The notes below the pieces were generated by a model. That model had not been told where the DNA came from and ran no database searches. It was given only the letters and a program-made list of their open reading frames with translations. Both the position numbers and the translations under genes were made by a program. A stretch of DNA of 64,000 bases. It comes from Neckera pumila (taxonomy: Eukaryota; Streptophyta; Bryopsida; Hypnales; Neckeraceae). Of this stretch, positions 10,549 through 21,534 are shown piece after piece (position 1 is the first letter of the stretch; each line of letters begins with the position of its first letter). The DNA lies in assembly GCA_963969595.1 (NCBI GenBank), contig OZ018408.1, positions 48,733,022 to 48,797,021 of the forward strand. Direction: 5' to 3'.

Positions 10549-12575
10549 CTACTTCTTTGATCTTGATAGTTCAACCCTTGCATTCTTTTTTTCTTTTTTT
10601 TTTATCTTCTCCTCCGCTCTCTTGTGCTGTTGGCATCGATTTCTAACCTCTTCCGCTCTTTTTCTTCTACATCTTCTTGTCTTCTGGCAGCAACTTCCTC
10701 TAGCTCTTGCATGTGATCTTCTTCCGTTCATAGAAGAGATTTAGCATAGTCAATTCTCGGTTCCATTTGTAACCTTGGCAGGCGTGGTAATTGTATTGTT
10801 GGCAATGTGAGCAAGTCATTGAAAGAATGCATCTGCGCAGCTTGCTACGCTTCTTCTCCTGCATTGTCTTCTTCACTAGAAGCTCTATTTGACTGTTGTG
10901 CATTCGTTTGTTAGTCCATACCATTAATATCTACAAAACATTGCTGGCAGTTTGGCAAGTTTGGGGTTTCTTCTTCAAAAATCTCATGGATTTCCCATTC
11001 ATTAAGTTGATTTTTTTCATGAACTAGATGTAGACTTTGTTGTCTGCTTGATGTGCCTCCACTTCTTTGGGCCGTTTCATAGACTTGACTTGGTTCCATT
11101 TTGGATATCATAGCCTGACAATTCATAGGATATATTCCAATAGTTTCAAAGCCTTTTCTAAGGTTCTCAATGGACAAAGCTCTTCTAACAGCATGTGATA
11201 CCCATTGGGCTAAGTCCTCTTTGATAGGCATTTGTCAATTGTGGTTTAGAGTCCATCTATTTCTGTAGACTCTAAGAGTTAGTTTGAAAGGTTTAAAGCA
11301 AGTGACGCATTAGAAAAAATATCAGCCCTCCGGAGGGCTGCTTCGGAGTGACAAACCAAGTTCTTAAAAAGTTTGGTCTGTCACTCTAGTTGACTACTGC
11401 GGTGAGCAGTCAGCTGATTGCTCGCCAAAATAGTTAGTTTTCGCTAATTTTTCTTTTTCTTTTTTAATAATTTTATTTAAGAAGAAAAAAACAAATAAAT
11501 TTGTTCATAAATTTTGATTCCTGCACCACTGCCGCTACAATTTTAGCTAGGTGGAAATAGGAGAAAAAAAAAATTTTGAGGAAAAAAAAAAGTGAATTTC
11601 AGGGTACCTCGGAGAGCTGAGGAATAGCCCTCAAAAGGCCTGAAATTTTCTCTTATGTCTAGTGGCTGTAGGACATAAGAAGGTAAAGAAACTAAATCTA
11701 TTCCTTTGACCAAAGCTAGTTTAATTACTTCCAAAGTGATATGTGACCCATGACCATCTAAAATCAGTAGATGCCTATTAAAGGGAGAAATGCCATAAAG
11801 TTTCCCAACATGATGACAAAAATAAAGAAGCCAAGCTATAAATAAATCACGAGTCATGTAGGCTTTCACTTGCATTCAAACACTGCATCTTTCTCACCTA
11901 TTTTCTTCAAAAAGTTCCTTCCTTTTCTCTTTCCTTTAAAAATATAAAATTTTGGGCAAATTATCCCCTTTTGCATTAATGTAAGAGAATAGAGAGCCAC
12001 TCTCTTTGATCCGGTGTTACCATGTGCACATTTCTTGATTCCCTTCTAGCCAATACATAACCTCTTCCATCTTTTTCGGCTTGTGCTCCATTCTCATCAC
12101 AATTCTAAATGTGATCTGCTTCGTAATTGTGGCTATAGTATTGTTTTTCCAAATTGTCATAGAATGAAGCTACAATTTCAGGGCACAAAGTTTGGGCTCT
12201 TTTATGCTCTAGGGATTGATAGTTCCGTAGAGATAGTTTCTCATGTCTCCTTCTAAAACATTTCACCCAACCTGGTCTTGGCACCCCATCCTTGATAGGG
12301 GTCACTGTACCTTGTGTAAATGTCCCTACCTTCTCCCTCAATTGGTCAATTGTCAAAGAATATCCTAGATTTTGCATCTTCAGAAGATACTCTACAAATT
12401 TCTTCTCTTCATCTTCTGTAAAAACACCCTTTTTGTCCCTTCTTCTATGCATTGTAGTGCCATAGAGATGACCTCTTAGACCCGATTGTGGAATCCTATG
12501 ATCCCTAGCAGCGGTATTTATAGTTAAACCTTCTTTGACATCAGTCAGGGCCCTTTTGAGTTGTTGGTTTCCCAA
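10549..12575 (-). pseudogene. Decayed pogo/Tigger-like transposase (DDE_1)
   Basis: This cut-and-paste transposase reads right to left. The start at 12575 (MGNQQLKRALTDV) opens a pipsqueak-type helix-turn-helix, followed by a CENP-B-like DNA-binding part to about 12105. The catalytic core follows with the three acidic motifs: NCDENG just after a TAG at about 12100, LDGHGSH at 11738-11760, and LQPLD at about 11665. The C-terminal part resumes at 11307 as VTCFKPFK and reaches EDLAQWVSHAVRRAL at about 11180-11225. A charged, coiled-coil-like tail rich in E, R and K continues to about 10549. It is dead: in-frame stops, frameshifts around 11890-12000 and a 350-bp insertion (11308-11657) right after the third catalytic Asp. 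Family assignment is firm from the motifs; exact boundaries are not. Confidence 0.8.
11308..11657. mobile_element. CATTAG-end MITE inserted in the transposase
   Basis: Ends are CATTAGAAAAAATATCAG on the left and, as reverse complement, CATAAGAGAAAATTTCAG on the right, both followed by a GCCC/GGCC...GAGGGCT block. An internal hairpin lies around 11340-11390 (GTGACAAACCAAG / GTTTGGTCTGTCAC). Removing exactly these 350 bp rejoins the transposase as QPLD-VTCFKPFK in frame, so no target duplication remains. Confidence 0.75.
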
Positions 12576-12846
12576 TTTCCATTAATCTTTCTCTTCTTTT
12601 TTGACCTATGACTTTGACAATCTAGATAGGGGGGCCGGCGGACTTCTTTCAAGAAATTTTGTACTTAGGAACAGGCGTCGGAGTTGCGGGTTTTTGACCA
12701 CCGATGCAGGTTGATTGCCCAATAGCAAAGTGTCAAGGTTGGGGCGATGATTCCGGGCCCAGCTTGTCAACGGTGCCTTTCTGCTGCGCTGGGTTGCTCT
12801 TTCTCGAGTGGCCGGCCGCAGCACCTCTACAAGGCGCCTTGTCTCT

Positions 12847-13608
12847 CTAGGTCTCCTGCTCGCTTGATGCATCGCAGCTTACTCCAGCAGTAGCGCCCAC
12901 CTTCTCTCTTCTATGAGCTTCGACGGGGTCAATGTCGAAGCTGTCAAAAGCACCCACGTCCAAGTTGCGCAAGTCCTCTAGTGTTGCACATGGCAATTCC
13001 TTTGTCCTTTTGACAAGGTTCTTGTGGTTGTGGCCGCAAAATTCATCTACGCTCCATTGGCAATTCATCAGCTATCATGTCTCCTCCAGATTTGCCATCG
13101 CCTGCAAATACGCCTATGACATGTAGCTGATTAGTACAGTAGAACCTCTCTTAGTGCATACTCTGTTGGTGCATAATATGCACTAAGAGAGATAGTACTT
13201 TGAAGCCTTTATTGATGAATAGTGATTGGAGGCCTTGTAGTTAGAAGCCATGTGGTTGGAAGCCCTGTGGTTGGAAGCCCTGTGGTTGGAAGCCCTGTAG
13301 TTAGAAGCCACGTTAGGCAACACTTGAACAGTACTGCACCTCTCCAAATGCATAAACCTCTCCTAGTGCATAATCCCCACACTATGCACTAAGAGAGGTT
13401 CTACTGTATACTCCTTTTGCGCTTCCCTACTTGCCCAATCGAATAGATCCCTATTTTGGTCCCCGCTTTCATCTTCATCTTCTAACTTCATTCCCTCCTC
13501 CCCATACTCATCTTCATTGCCCTGAAATTGGAGTTGCTACTATCCGGGCTTAGTTGTGGCTGCTAAACGAAGTCGTTGTTATTTCCTTCTGATTGGCTGT
13601 TGTCGTTC
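12847..13608 (-). pseudogene. Degraded acidic reading frame, unidentified
   Basis: Upstream of the transposase, on the same strand, are two coding-like stretches separated by the MITE at 13137-13406. One lies at about 13410-13608 (peptides such as GNEDEYGEEGMKLEDEDE and RDLFDWASREAQKEY). The other lies at 12847-13068 (LVKRTKELPCATLEDLRNLD). Composition and lack of low-complexity repeats suggest former coding sequence, but stops and at least one frameshift interrupt it. I do not recognise the protein. It may be a separate gene relic or a leader part of the pogo-like element. Confidence 0.3.
13137..13406. mobile_element. Pogo/Emigrant-type MITE with TA duplication
   Basis: Perfect 24-bp terminal inverted repeats beginning CAGTAGAACCTCTCTTAG, flanked by TA at 13135-13136 and 13407-13408. 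The CAGTARAACCTCT start matches the Emigrant/Lemi1 (pogo, Tc1/mariner) terminus of plants. The 270-bp interior holds a further nested inverted repeat of TAGTGCATA motifs and five tandem copies of a GTGGTTGGAAGCCCT-like unit at about 13235-13310. It lies about 560 bp upstream of the pogo-like transposase, a possible source of mobilisation. Confidence 0.9.
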
Positions 13609-13965
13609 ATTCTGCTACCTAGATGTAACTACAACTCAAAGGGTGATCACATGAAAACAAATCAGACTGAGTAACTGATCTGTTGGATTAAGTTCTCCGA
13701 CCAAGTTAGTTTAGCCTTTGCCCTAGATTGTTGATTTGCTGCTGCAATGTGCACTCCTAGTTTACAACTGTTGTGTGTATGCTCAGAGAGTACTTTTGCA
13801 ACAACAATGGCATGTGGCTTTCTTTTAATAAACTTCATTATCTGTCATTTGTTTCATGAATGAGTGCATTGCAATTTCAGAATTAGGCGGCCACTGAACC
13901 AAATATGGGCCTACTTCATAATCAAATAGTCCATATTTGTCATCTTAATCAATGCTCAGCGCTCC
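13409..13965. other. Transition from GC-richer island to AT-rich repeats
   Basis: Apart from the acidic frame relic up to about 13608, no gene or element end is visible before the TTAA element at 13970. Confidence 0.4.
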
Positions 13966-13969
13966 TTAA

Positions 13970-14896
13970 CCCCTAAAGGACCGGATGTCCCCTCGGGGAG
14001 ACAATTTGGGTCCGGGCAGGTTCCTACGATCTCAATTTTTAGTAATATTTTTGGGGATTTTTTGAGGTTGTGTATTTTTGCGAGATCTTTGCGAATATAT
14101 GATTTTTATTTTAATTGATGCCCGGGAGCAAAAGTTAAGGCACAATAAGGAAAATTGGAATTTTGCAGGCAGCCCAAAAAAAATCACAAAAAGTCAAAAT
14201 AAATTTTTTTTCAAATTTTTTCCTCAAAGATTATATTTTTGTCTACATGTGAAGCTTTGTTTCATTCAATTTGGACTAATAATGAGAAAGTTATGGACAA
14301 TCTTAGTTTTTCGGGCAATCTAAGCATCTTCTTGAAAAAATAAGTTGTAGAATTCATTTTAGAATGCAATTTTGAGATTTTTTCAATTTTTTTTGTTAGA
14401 CAGGGTTAGATTTTCTTGCTAGAACAATCTCGCTATTGGGATTATTGTAATTCAATTCCATCTAAAAGCTATTAACAATTTAGATTTTTCTTCAATCTTG
14501 TACCCACTTGTACTTAACAATTTTTTAATGAGTGAAAATTAAGTGCTTTTTTTCCTAAATTTTTTTGATAGATTCTCAACTTAACTACTTAACATAAGTA
14601 AGTAGAAAATCGAAATCAGTAGTGCAAAAAATTTGAACTAAAAAGATTCAAAGCCAAAAAGCCTATTGAAGCAAGGTGGAAAAAAACTTGTTTTCTTCAC
14701 TTTAAATGCATATATCTTGCAATCTACATGGTCAAAGTTTTTGAAATTTCTTCCACATATTCATATACTAGTCAAGTATAAGATCTTACGGTTGGATATG
14801 CCAAAAAAAACAATATTTTAAACTCTTTTCTCTTTACAATAGAAATGACAGTTTTGAATGGTTTTTGGTAGGAAAATCACCTCGGTCCTTTAGGGA
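13970..14896. mobile_element. TTAA-flanked element, copy G
   Basis: A 927-bp member of the 'CTGCCAAAAA' subfamily in the opposite orientation to copies C, E, F and H: the GTCCCCTCGGGGAGACAA palindrome is on the left. TTAA flanks both sides (13966-13969, 14897-14900). Confidence 0.85.
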
Positions 14897-14952
14897 TTAA
14901 ACAACTCATCAATTTAGCTGGTGGTCAAAAATTGATGCACATCTGCCTCTTA

Positions 14953-15303
14953 GGGCCACTTCACACTATGGCCATCAGTCAAGAGTCCGTCAATTTCCAC
15001 TAATCAGATTTCAAAAAACTTAGAAGTTTGGCCTCTCAAACCTTCACACTAATTGGCACAGTCCAAAGTCCGTCACCCTCAAAACTGCCTACATGGCAGA
15101 AAAATGCTTATATGGCAAAAAATGCTTATATGGCAAAAAAATGCTTATATGACAGAAAAATGCTTACATGGCAGAAAAATTTGTTGAATTGCTCCTCCCT
15201 TTGTTATTTGTTATTTATTGCTCATTTCTTTGGACTCTTAACAAAGTTTGGCCACTCAATCCCACGACCTTTCAACTTGGATGGCCATGATGTGAAGAGG
15301 CCC
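14953..15303. mobile_element. Tourist/PIF-like MITE
   Basis: A 351-bp element with 24-bp inverted ends (GGGCCACTTCACACTATGG / reverse complement GGGCCTCTTCACATCATGG, three mismatches). It is flanked by the 3-bp duplication TTA (14950-14952, 15304-15306), as expected for PIF/Harbinger elements. Confidence 0.85.
15089..15180. repeat. 18-19 bp tandem repeat inside the Tourist-like MITE
   Basis: Five consecutive copies of a unit like CTTATATGGCAGAAAAATG, differing by single bases and A-run length. Confidence 0.9.
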
Positions 15304-15306
15304 TTA

Positions 15307-15920
15307 TTATATTCTCTTCCCTGCGTAAATCTGAATGAACGGCACTTCATTAATTGCACTTCAAGAAACCGCTCAATGTACTGAGAACTTCATTCTCTGC
15401 AAACACTGTACGCATCAGGCATCAGTAACACTTGTCGCATGTTGGGCAATTTGTACTAGCGCACATGGGATGTCATAGTTTGGCCAGTAAATACTTCATC
15501 CATTTCAAGTAGCTTGTGCACAGTTTCATCCACTGCTATAGGGACGGTTCTTATTGCCTGCGCATTTTATGAGCCTCCTACCATAGTTGTCGCATAGTTG
15601 TCGTATTTTCTGGATGCATGCTGTTGGATTAATTTCAAGTTTATCACAACCTGGAGTAATAAGTTATTAATCGTACGTCGGTCAGAGTCCTTTGAAAAGA
15701 TTCCTGGACGGAGCTTCCATCCATCATAGAAGTGGATGACATTTGGATTTTTGGAATCATGAAAGTGGTGCTGCATGTAACATGCATGGAGGAGTTACAA
15801 GCAGTGGTAACAGACTAGTATCTGATTTACCACGTTGCAAAAGTATGGCCTTTCTTCTCTTTTAATGGCCACCTCTCTTTCAAAAAAGAAAAAGAAAAAG
15901 TATGACCTTTGTGCACTTGC
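15307..15920. other. Gene-free stretch
   Basis: No supported gene. A 69-codon minus frame at 15567-15776 has no recognisable features. Confidence 0.45.
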
Positions 15921-15924
15921 TTAA

Positions 15925-16843
15925 CCCCTAAAGTCCCAAGGGCATTTTTCTGTCAAAAACGACTCAAAACTGCCAGTTCTGCTACGCTCATCTAAGAAAA
16001 GAGAGAAAATGTTTTTTTTAGAATCTAATTAGAGAATCTTGTACTTCACTTATCTCAGATCATGTGGTAAAAATTTCATAAAGTTTGACCGTATAGATTA
16101 GAAGATATTACCATTCAAAGTTGAAAAAAAATTGTTTTTTTGAACATTGGCTTGCAATTTCAGATGACTTTGACGGATATTTGTAAAACAAATTTGCACT
16201 ACAGAATTTGAATTTAATTACTTCTGTGTTGAACAACTGAGTTGAGAATCTACCAAAAAAAGAAATTTAAAATAAACTTGGTTTTCGTTCTTTAAAAAAT
16301 TGTTAAATAGAAATAGATCCAAGATTGAAAGAAAAACTAAATTGCCAATAGCTCTAAGATGGGATTAAAATACTATAATCCCAATGGTGAGATTGTTTTA
16401 GCAAGCAAATTTAGCCTTGTCCAACAATTTTTTTTGAAAAATTGTGAAAATTGCATTCAGAAATGAATCCAACTAGTTATTTTTTCAAGAAGATGCTCTA
16501 ATTGCCTGAAAAATAAGATTGTCCATAACTTTTACATATTAAATCTAAATGCAATGAATCAAAGCTTCCCATATAGATAAAATTACAATCTATGAGAAAA
16601 TTTCTAATTTAATTATTTTTTTTGTGTGAGAAGATTTCTGCCCCACACACCAAAAAAAAGGAACTTTTGTGCCATAACTTTTGCTTGCGGGCACCAATTG
16701 AAATAAAAATCATATTCCCATAAAGCTAATGTGTTTTTCTATCTTTACAAACAATTTCAAAAAAAAGAATGATGAATATTGAAGCCGTAGTAGCCTGCCC
16801 AAAATCCATTTTGTCTTCCAAGGGGACAATGGGACTTTAGGGG
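15925..16843. mobile_element. TTAA-flanked element, copy H
   Basis: A 919-bp full-length 'CTGCCAAAAA' subfamily member with TTAA at 15921-15924 and 16844-16847. Termini are CCCCTAAAGTCCC / GGGACTTTAGGGG, a perfect 13-bp inverted repeat. Confidence 0.88.
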
Positions 16844-16929
16844 TTAATGTTATTATCCAGCTGTTGCGCGACCATTTGGGTCCAGTTGCGATATTCCTTT
16901 CTAGGATCCATGGGATGGATTTAGTTTAA

Positions 16930-17828
16930 CCCCTAAAGGTTTTTGAGTATATTTTCACCAAAAGGCTCTAAAACTGCCATTTCTAATTCAAGTACTAGAT
17001 TTTAGAAGAAAAGATTTTTGGACACATGTAACCATAAGCTCTTGTAGTGCACTAGTTTGAAAAGATGTGAAAGAAATTTCAGAATTTTCCATCGTGAAGA
17101 TTGCAAGATATTAGTATTTGAATTGAGAAGAATCCTTTTTTTGTCTTTGCAAAAAATCAGGCAGCTGCACTTCACAAGGTCACATTTGTATGAAAAAATG
17201 TCCCAAATGGTGATTACTCTTAAGTTGGCTATATGCTTGAAAATTTTCAATCATTTGGAATTGTACAACATATAGGGAAAAAATAGTAAATTAAAAGAAG
17301 TAGAAAATGATTCAAAACATGAAATTGTCAAAGTTTTAATCATGAAATTGAAATATGCCAATCCCAATGGTTGCAATATTGTAATAAATAATCAACATCC
17401 AATGTTTATATTTTTTTCAAAAACATTGAAATTTGAATTAAATAAAGGACTTCAAAGTTTATTTTAGATAGGGATTCAATAACTACCCAAAAACTAACAC
17501 TCTTCATAATTTTCATCTCATTAATAAAAATGGAATGATTCAAAGCTTTCCATGTATACATAAAACTAAAAAACCAATTTCAAAATTTTTTAATTTTTAA
17601 AACTGTTTTTTCAAGAATATTTTGAACAGCCTGCCAAGCATAGAAAGTCACATATCATACAATAAGTTTTTAACCATGCAGTCAAAAGTTATGAGAATTG
17701 TTGGGCTTTAAAGCTACTCCTCAGGAAAATGTTGTATGAAAATTTTAAAGAAAAAAATAAAAACTCATCTTGTAGTGAGCTGCCCCAAATGCTATGTTCT
17801 CAAAAAAACATATTCGGTGCTTTCAGAG
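16930..17828. mobile_element. TTAA-flanked element, copy I
   Basis: A 'TTTTTGACTATG'-subfamily member about 80 bp downstream of copy H and in the same orientation. TTAA lies at 16926-16929; the right end is eroded (TTTCAGAGGTAA). Confidence 0.75.
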
Positions 17829-18177
17829 GTAATCTGTCAAGTGTCATTGGTTGTGTTTTAAAAAAAATTAAAAAAATATCATTAGTTGTTTGGTGGCTAG
17901 GTTTGCAAATGGAGCAGCCGGCCTTCCACACATGGTCAACAGTACCATGTAATGGTAGACAAGCCAACAAGCCATCAATGATGTGAGACGTAGTAGTTTT
18001 CTCAATGGATGGAAGTTGCAATGCATGGGGACTCTCGCTTTCAAGGGGAGCAAAAGGGACCCCTCTTCACAAGCTTTGGCTATTAATGAAATGTGAGTAG
18101 CATCAAGCTGGAAGGATACTAAGGTAGAGCTCCCCAATATCAACCACCACCCCATCTTCATTCAATAGGGTTTTTAA

Positions 18178-18897
18178 ACCCTAAAGGACCAAACACTGTT
18201 TTTTGGCAATATAGCAATTTTGGGCAACTCACTACGAAAAAAGTTTTTTATTTTTTTCCTTTGAAAATTTCACACAACATACATGTGCCCAAGGAGTAGC
18301 TTTAAGGTCCAGCGATTTTCATAACTTTTGACTACACAGCTAAAAAGTTACACGGGCAGCTCAAAAAACTTCTTTAAATCACTTTTTTGAAAAATCAAAA
18401 ATTGAAATTGGTTCTAACAATTTATTTAGACGTGGAAAAGTTTGAATCACTCATTTTGATTAATGTGGTGAAAGTTATGAGGGATTCCAGTTTGCAAGTA
18501 GGTTTGGAATCCAAAGAGTCTATATCTACCGGCCGAGCTACCTGCAAATTGGACTCCCTAATAACTTTCATCTCATTAAACAAAATTGGAATGATTCAAA
18601 CTTTTCCAAGTCTAAACAAATTGTTAGAACCAATTTTAATTTTTAATTTTTCAAAAAAGTGATTTTTAAAGAAGAATTTTGAGTTGCCTGGGTTGCCCGC
18701 TGAGTAATGAAAAGTACATATCATGCAATAACTTCTTAACTGTATAGTCAAGAGTTCTGAAAATTGTTGGACCTTAAAGCTACTCCTTGGGCACATGTTA
18801 TGTGAAATTTCCAAAGAAAATTAATAAAAACTCTATTTGTAGTGAGCTGCTCGAAATTGCTATGCTGCCAAAAAAACTATATTTGGTCCTTTAGAAG
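18178..18897. mobile_element. TTAA-flanked foldback element, copy J
   Basis: A 720-bp near-palindrome. Both ends carry the same 'right end' sequence (CCCTAAAGGACCAAA... and, inverted, ...TTTGGTCCTTTAG), and the arms meet near 18525. Flanks are TTAA at 18174-18177 and 18898-18901. The centre still shows the TTTTTAAAGAAG site that copy C occupies in copy B. Confidence 0.8.
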
Positions 18898-18901
18898 TTA
18901 A

Positions 18902-19920
18902 ATGCAAGAGAGGCTAGCACTCATTTCCAACCATAAAGTCTTGATTACCAACCATCAATTCCACCATCTTGTTTTGACACATATATGTGCTTGGTGTCAA
19001 GGCTTTTTTTTTCATTTTTTAAAAAGTGCCATAGTGGCAATATAAAATTTTGTAGTGGTGCTTCAAATTTCAACATTCATCCATATCAAATAGAAAATAT
19101 ACATATCACATGTCTATAATTTGGTTTTCATCTACGATTTGGCAATTTCATCCATTTTTTTTTACTTTGAATTTTTCTTGGCAATTTCATCCAAGTTTTT
19201 TGTCATTATTTTTACTATTTTTTAGCCAGATTATTTTTTCTGGTGCAATTTGGCACCAGAAAGCCAAAAAAAAAAGCCAAAGTGAACAAGAAGTAGTCTC
19301 TTAAATGATCGGAACGATAAAACTACCAAATTTTTTGCAATTCCCATCATTTCTATTGATGCACCTCTGAAAATATTTGCTTTGCTTTGCACTACTCTAG
19401 ATCATGTCCGAATTGCTTATTTGGTCGGTAATGAGCGGTTCTACCTTAATAAAGTATGTACCTATAACGTAATTTTGGAGGACAATTTTGTTCTTGGCAG
19501 GGCAACTTAGAAAATCCTGCATGAAATTTAGGACATAGACATGAATAATTGAATAGATCAGCAATTAAATAATGAGATCAGCCAACCTAAAAGTCAAGGA
19601 AACAAGGAGAGTTTTTGCTCATGTATTGATCATTTGCACAAACAGTGTCTTCTGGCTCCACATAATCCAACATCTCAATCAAACAATTTTCCTAGTACAA
19701 ATCAAGAAATCTGATTTGTGTTGCACTATTGGAACATAATTAAGTGATCTATGTGTAAGCTCAAATACAACAAGCCTTTGCAATCAAGGAACCATTGACT
19801 ACTTCATTGACAATTTTGATTATACCAATGCAGGAATGCTTGAGGGGCTAGAAATATCCTTGAAGGGTTAAAAACACTAAAATAAACATTGGAGTATGGT
19901 CTAGATCACTAAGTTGTCTG
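18902..19920. other. Gene-free stretch with an old repeat
   Basis: Contains 19315-19447, the inverted partner of 26523-26643 (shared, in reverse complement: AAGGTAGA, ATCTAGAGTAGTG and ATTGCAAA blocks). No gene is supported. Confidence 0.5.
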
Positions 19921-19924
19921 ACCT

Positions 19925-20622
19925 CCTAAGTTTCAAGGCCTTTTCTCCATTAGAAAACACTCAAAATTGTCATTTCTAATGCAAAGAGCAAAAAAACTTA
20001 AATTCTTTTTTTTGCGTATCTAACCACAGGATTTTGCACTAGACTAGTATAGGAATTTGAAAGAAATTTCAAAAGCTTTGACCACGTGAGTTGCAACATA
20101 ATTGTGTTCAAAGTGCAAAAATCAATTTTTTTGCACCTTGTAAGATTAGATTATAAGACATAATTGAATCTTTATTGCTTAAAAGTTTTTTGCACTAGAA
20201 ATTTTGAATTTAGATTTTTCCATGGTAGGAAATTGATTTGAAAGTATAGGAAAAAAATCCAAAAAAAACATCTGGATTTTCATACTTAAAAATTGTCAAG
20301 TAGAAGTAGGGTTGGAATAGAAGGAAAAAATAAATTATTAATAGCTGTAAGATGGAAATCAAAAACACAAATCTCAATCTATAAAAAATAGATTTAGATT
20401 TTTTTATATATTTCAAGTCTTATTTGGTTTCTTGAACTCAAGCATTTTGAGCTCATGAGAGTTGAACTTTTGCTTCCTCGCATTGATTGAATAAATATTA
20501 TACTTCCAGAAAGCTCATGTATTTTTCTATTTCAACAAAAAAAAGATATAAACGTCACTCCAAATTAAGATCAAAGGAACGAATGCAAGCATTCATTTGA
20601 TTCTGGAAGAGAAACTTGGACT
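19925..20622. mobile_element. TTAA-flanked family, copy K (degenerate)
   Basis: Starts CTCCTAAGTTTCAAGGCC and follows the 'CTGCCAAAAA' subfamily through to the 'CACTCCAAATTAAG' block at about 20555. It has diverged strongly and lost its terminal TTAA on the left. It ends where a separate TTAA element begins at 20627. Confidence 0.6.
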
Positions 20623-20626
20623 TTGA

Positions 20627-21030
20627 CCCTTTAAGGTCCGTGGTTGATTTGGGAGGTGGCCAAAACAATGTTACAAAATCAAGGAATGAAAAAATACTCT
20701 AAAGAATCTTCATGTATTTTATAGATTTAACTAGACCAATGTGGTGGCATACAAGTTCTGGGCAGCACAATGAGTTTTGTGTAAAAAACAAAGCTCACAT
20801 GATTGGTTTTGTACATTAATTAGCATATTTACAATCACCCCTATGTTAGTTTTTTCACATTTATTTTTATATGCTAACTCAAATTGTGCTAATTTTTTGA
20901 AGGATGCATTTGGTTTTAAATTCCCCACAACGTTTCCTTTACTCTTTCTTCAAATTCAGAGTAGAACTATGTCTAAAACATGAGAAAGTGGCCAAATCAA
21001 CCACAAAGTGGTCGACTAGACCTTAAAGGG
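20627..21030. mobile_element. Second type of TTAA-flanked MITE
   Basis: A 404-bp element with inverted ends CCCTTTAAGGTC / GACCTTAAAGGG, plus inner inverted blocks GTGGTTGATTTGG / CCAAATCAACCAC. It is flanked by TTGA (20623-20626) and TTAA (21031-21034). The ends resemble the main family, but the interior is unrelated. Confidence 0.7.
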
Positions 21031-21034
21031 TTAA

Positions 21035-21530
21035 AAGTCAAAAGTTGTTCCATATTGCAAGAAGAATATGAGGTTACATGATCTGAAACCAACTCAATAA
21101 ATTATTGAAAATGGCTTTTATTATTAAAGTAACTATCAAAGGTTTTATTGGATCAATTGTGTTGAAATTTGGAAGTCTAAAATGGGACTTTAGATTCTTA
21201 TTGTGCATATTTTAGACATTGTATGAATAAATTACAAAAATTTTGGGCAAAGTTAATTTAATGCATCTCAACATGTTGTTATTAGATGCTATGTAAATAA
21301 ACTAAGAATTTTTAAAGAATTGATCATTGTAGGTGTATTTGTAGACAATTCTAGGCTTTTGAGACTAATTCGTGTATATTTCACACATAAACCTATAGTG
21401 GTTTGTTGGAAATAAAGGTCACCTAAATTAGACAAAAGGTAATTATCTTTAGTATTATCTTTAGTAATGTAATAAGTGATATTGTCATCTTTGAAAATAT
21501 CCCAACTTAACCGTTGACCCTTAACCCTTA
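21035..21530. other. Gene-free stretch
   Basis: AT-rich sequence in which I see neither a gene nor an element boundary. Confidence 0.5.
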
Positions 21531-21534
21531 AAGG

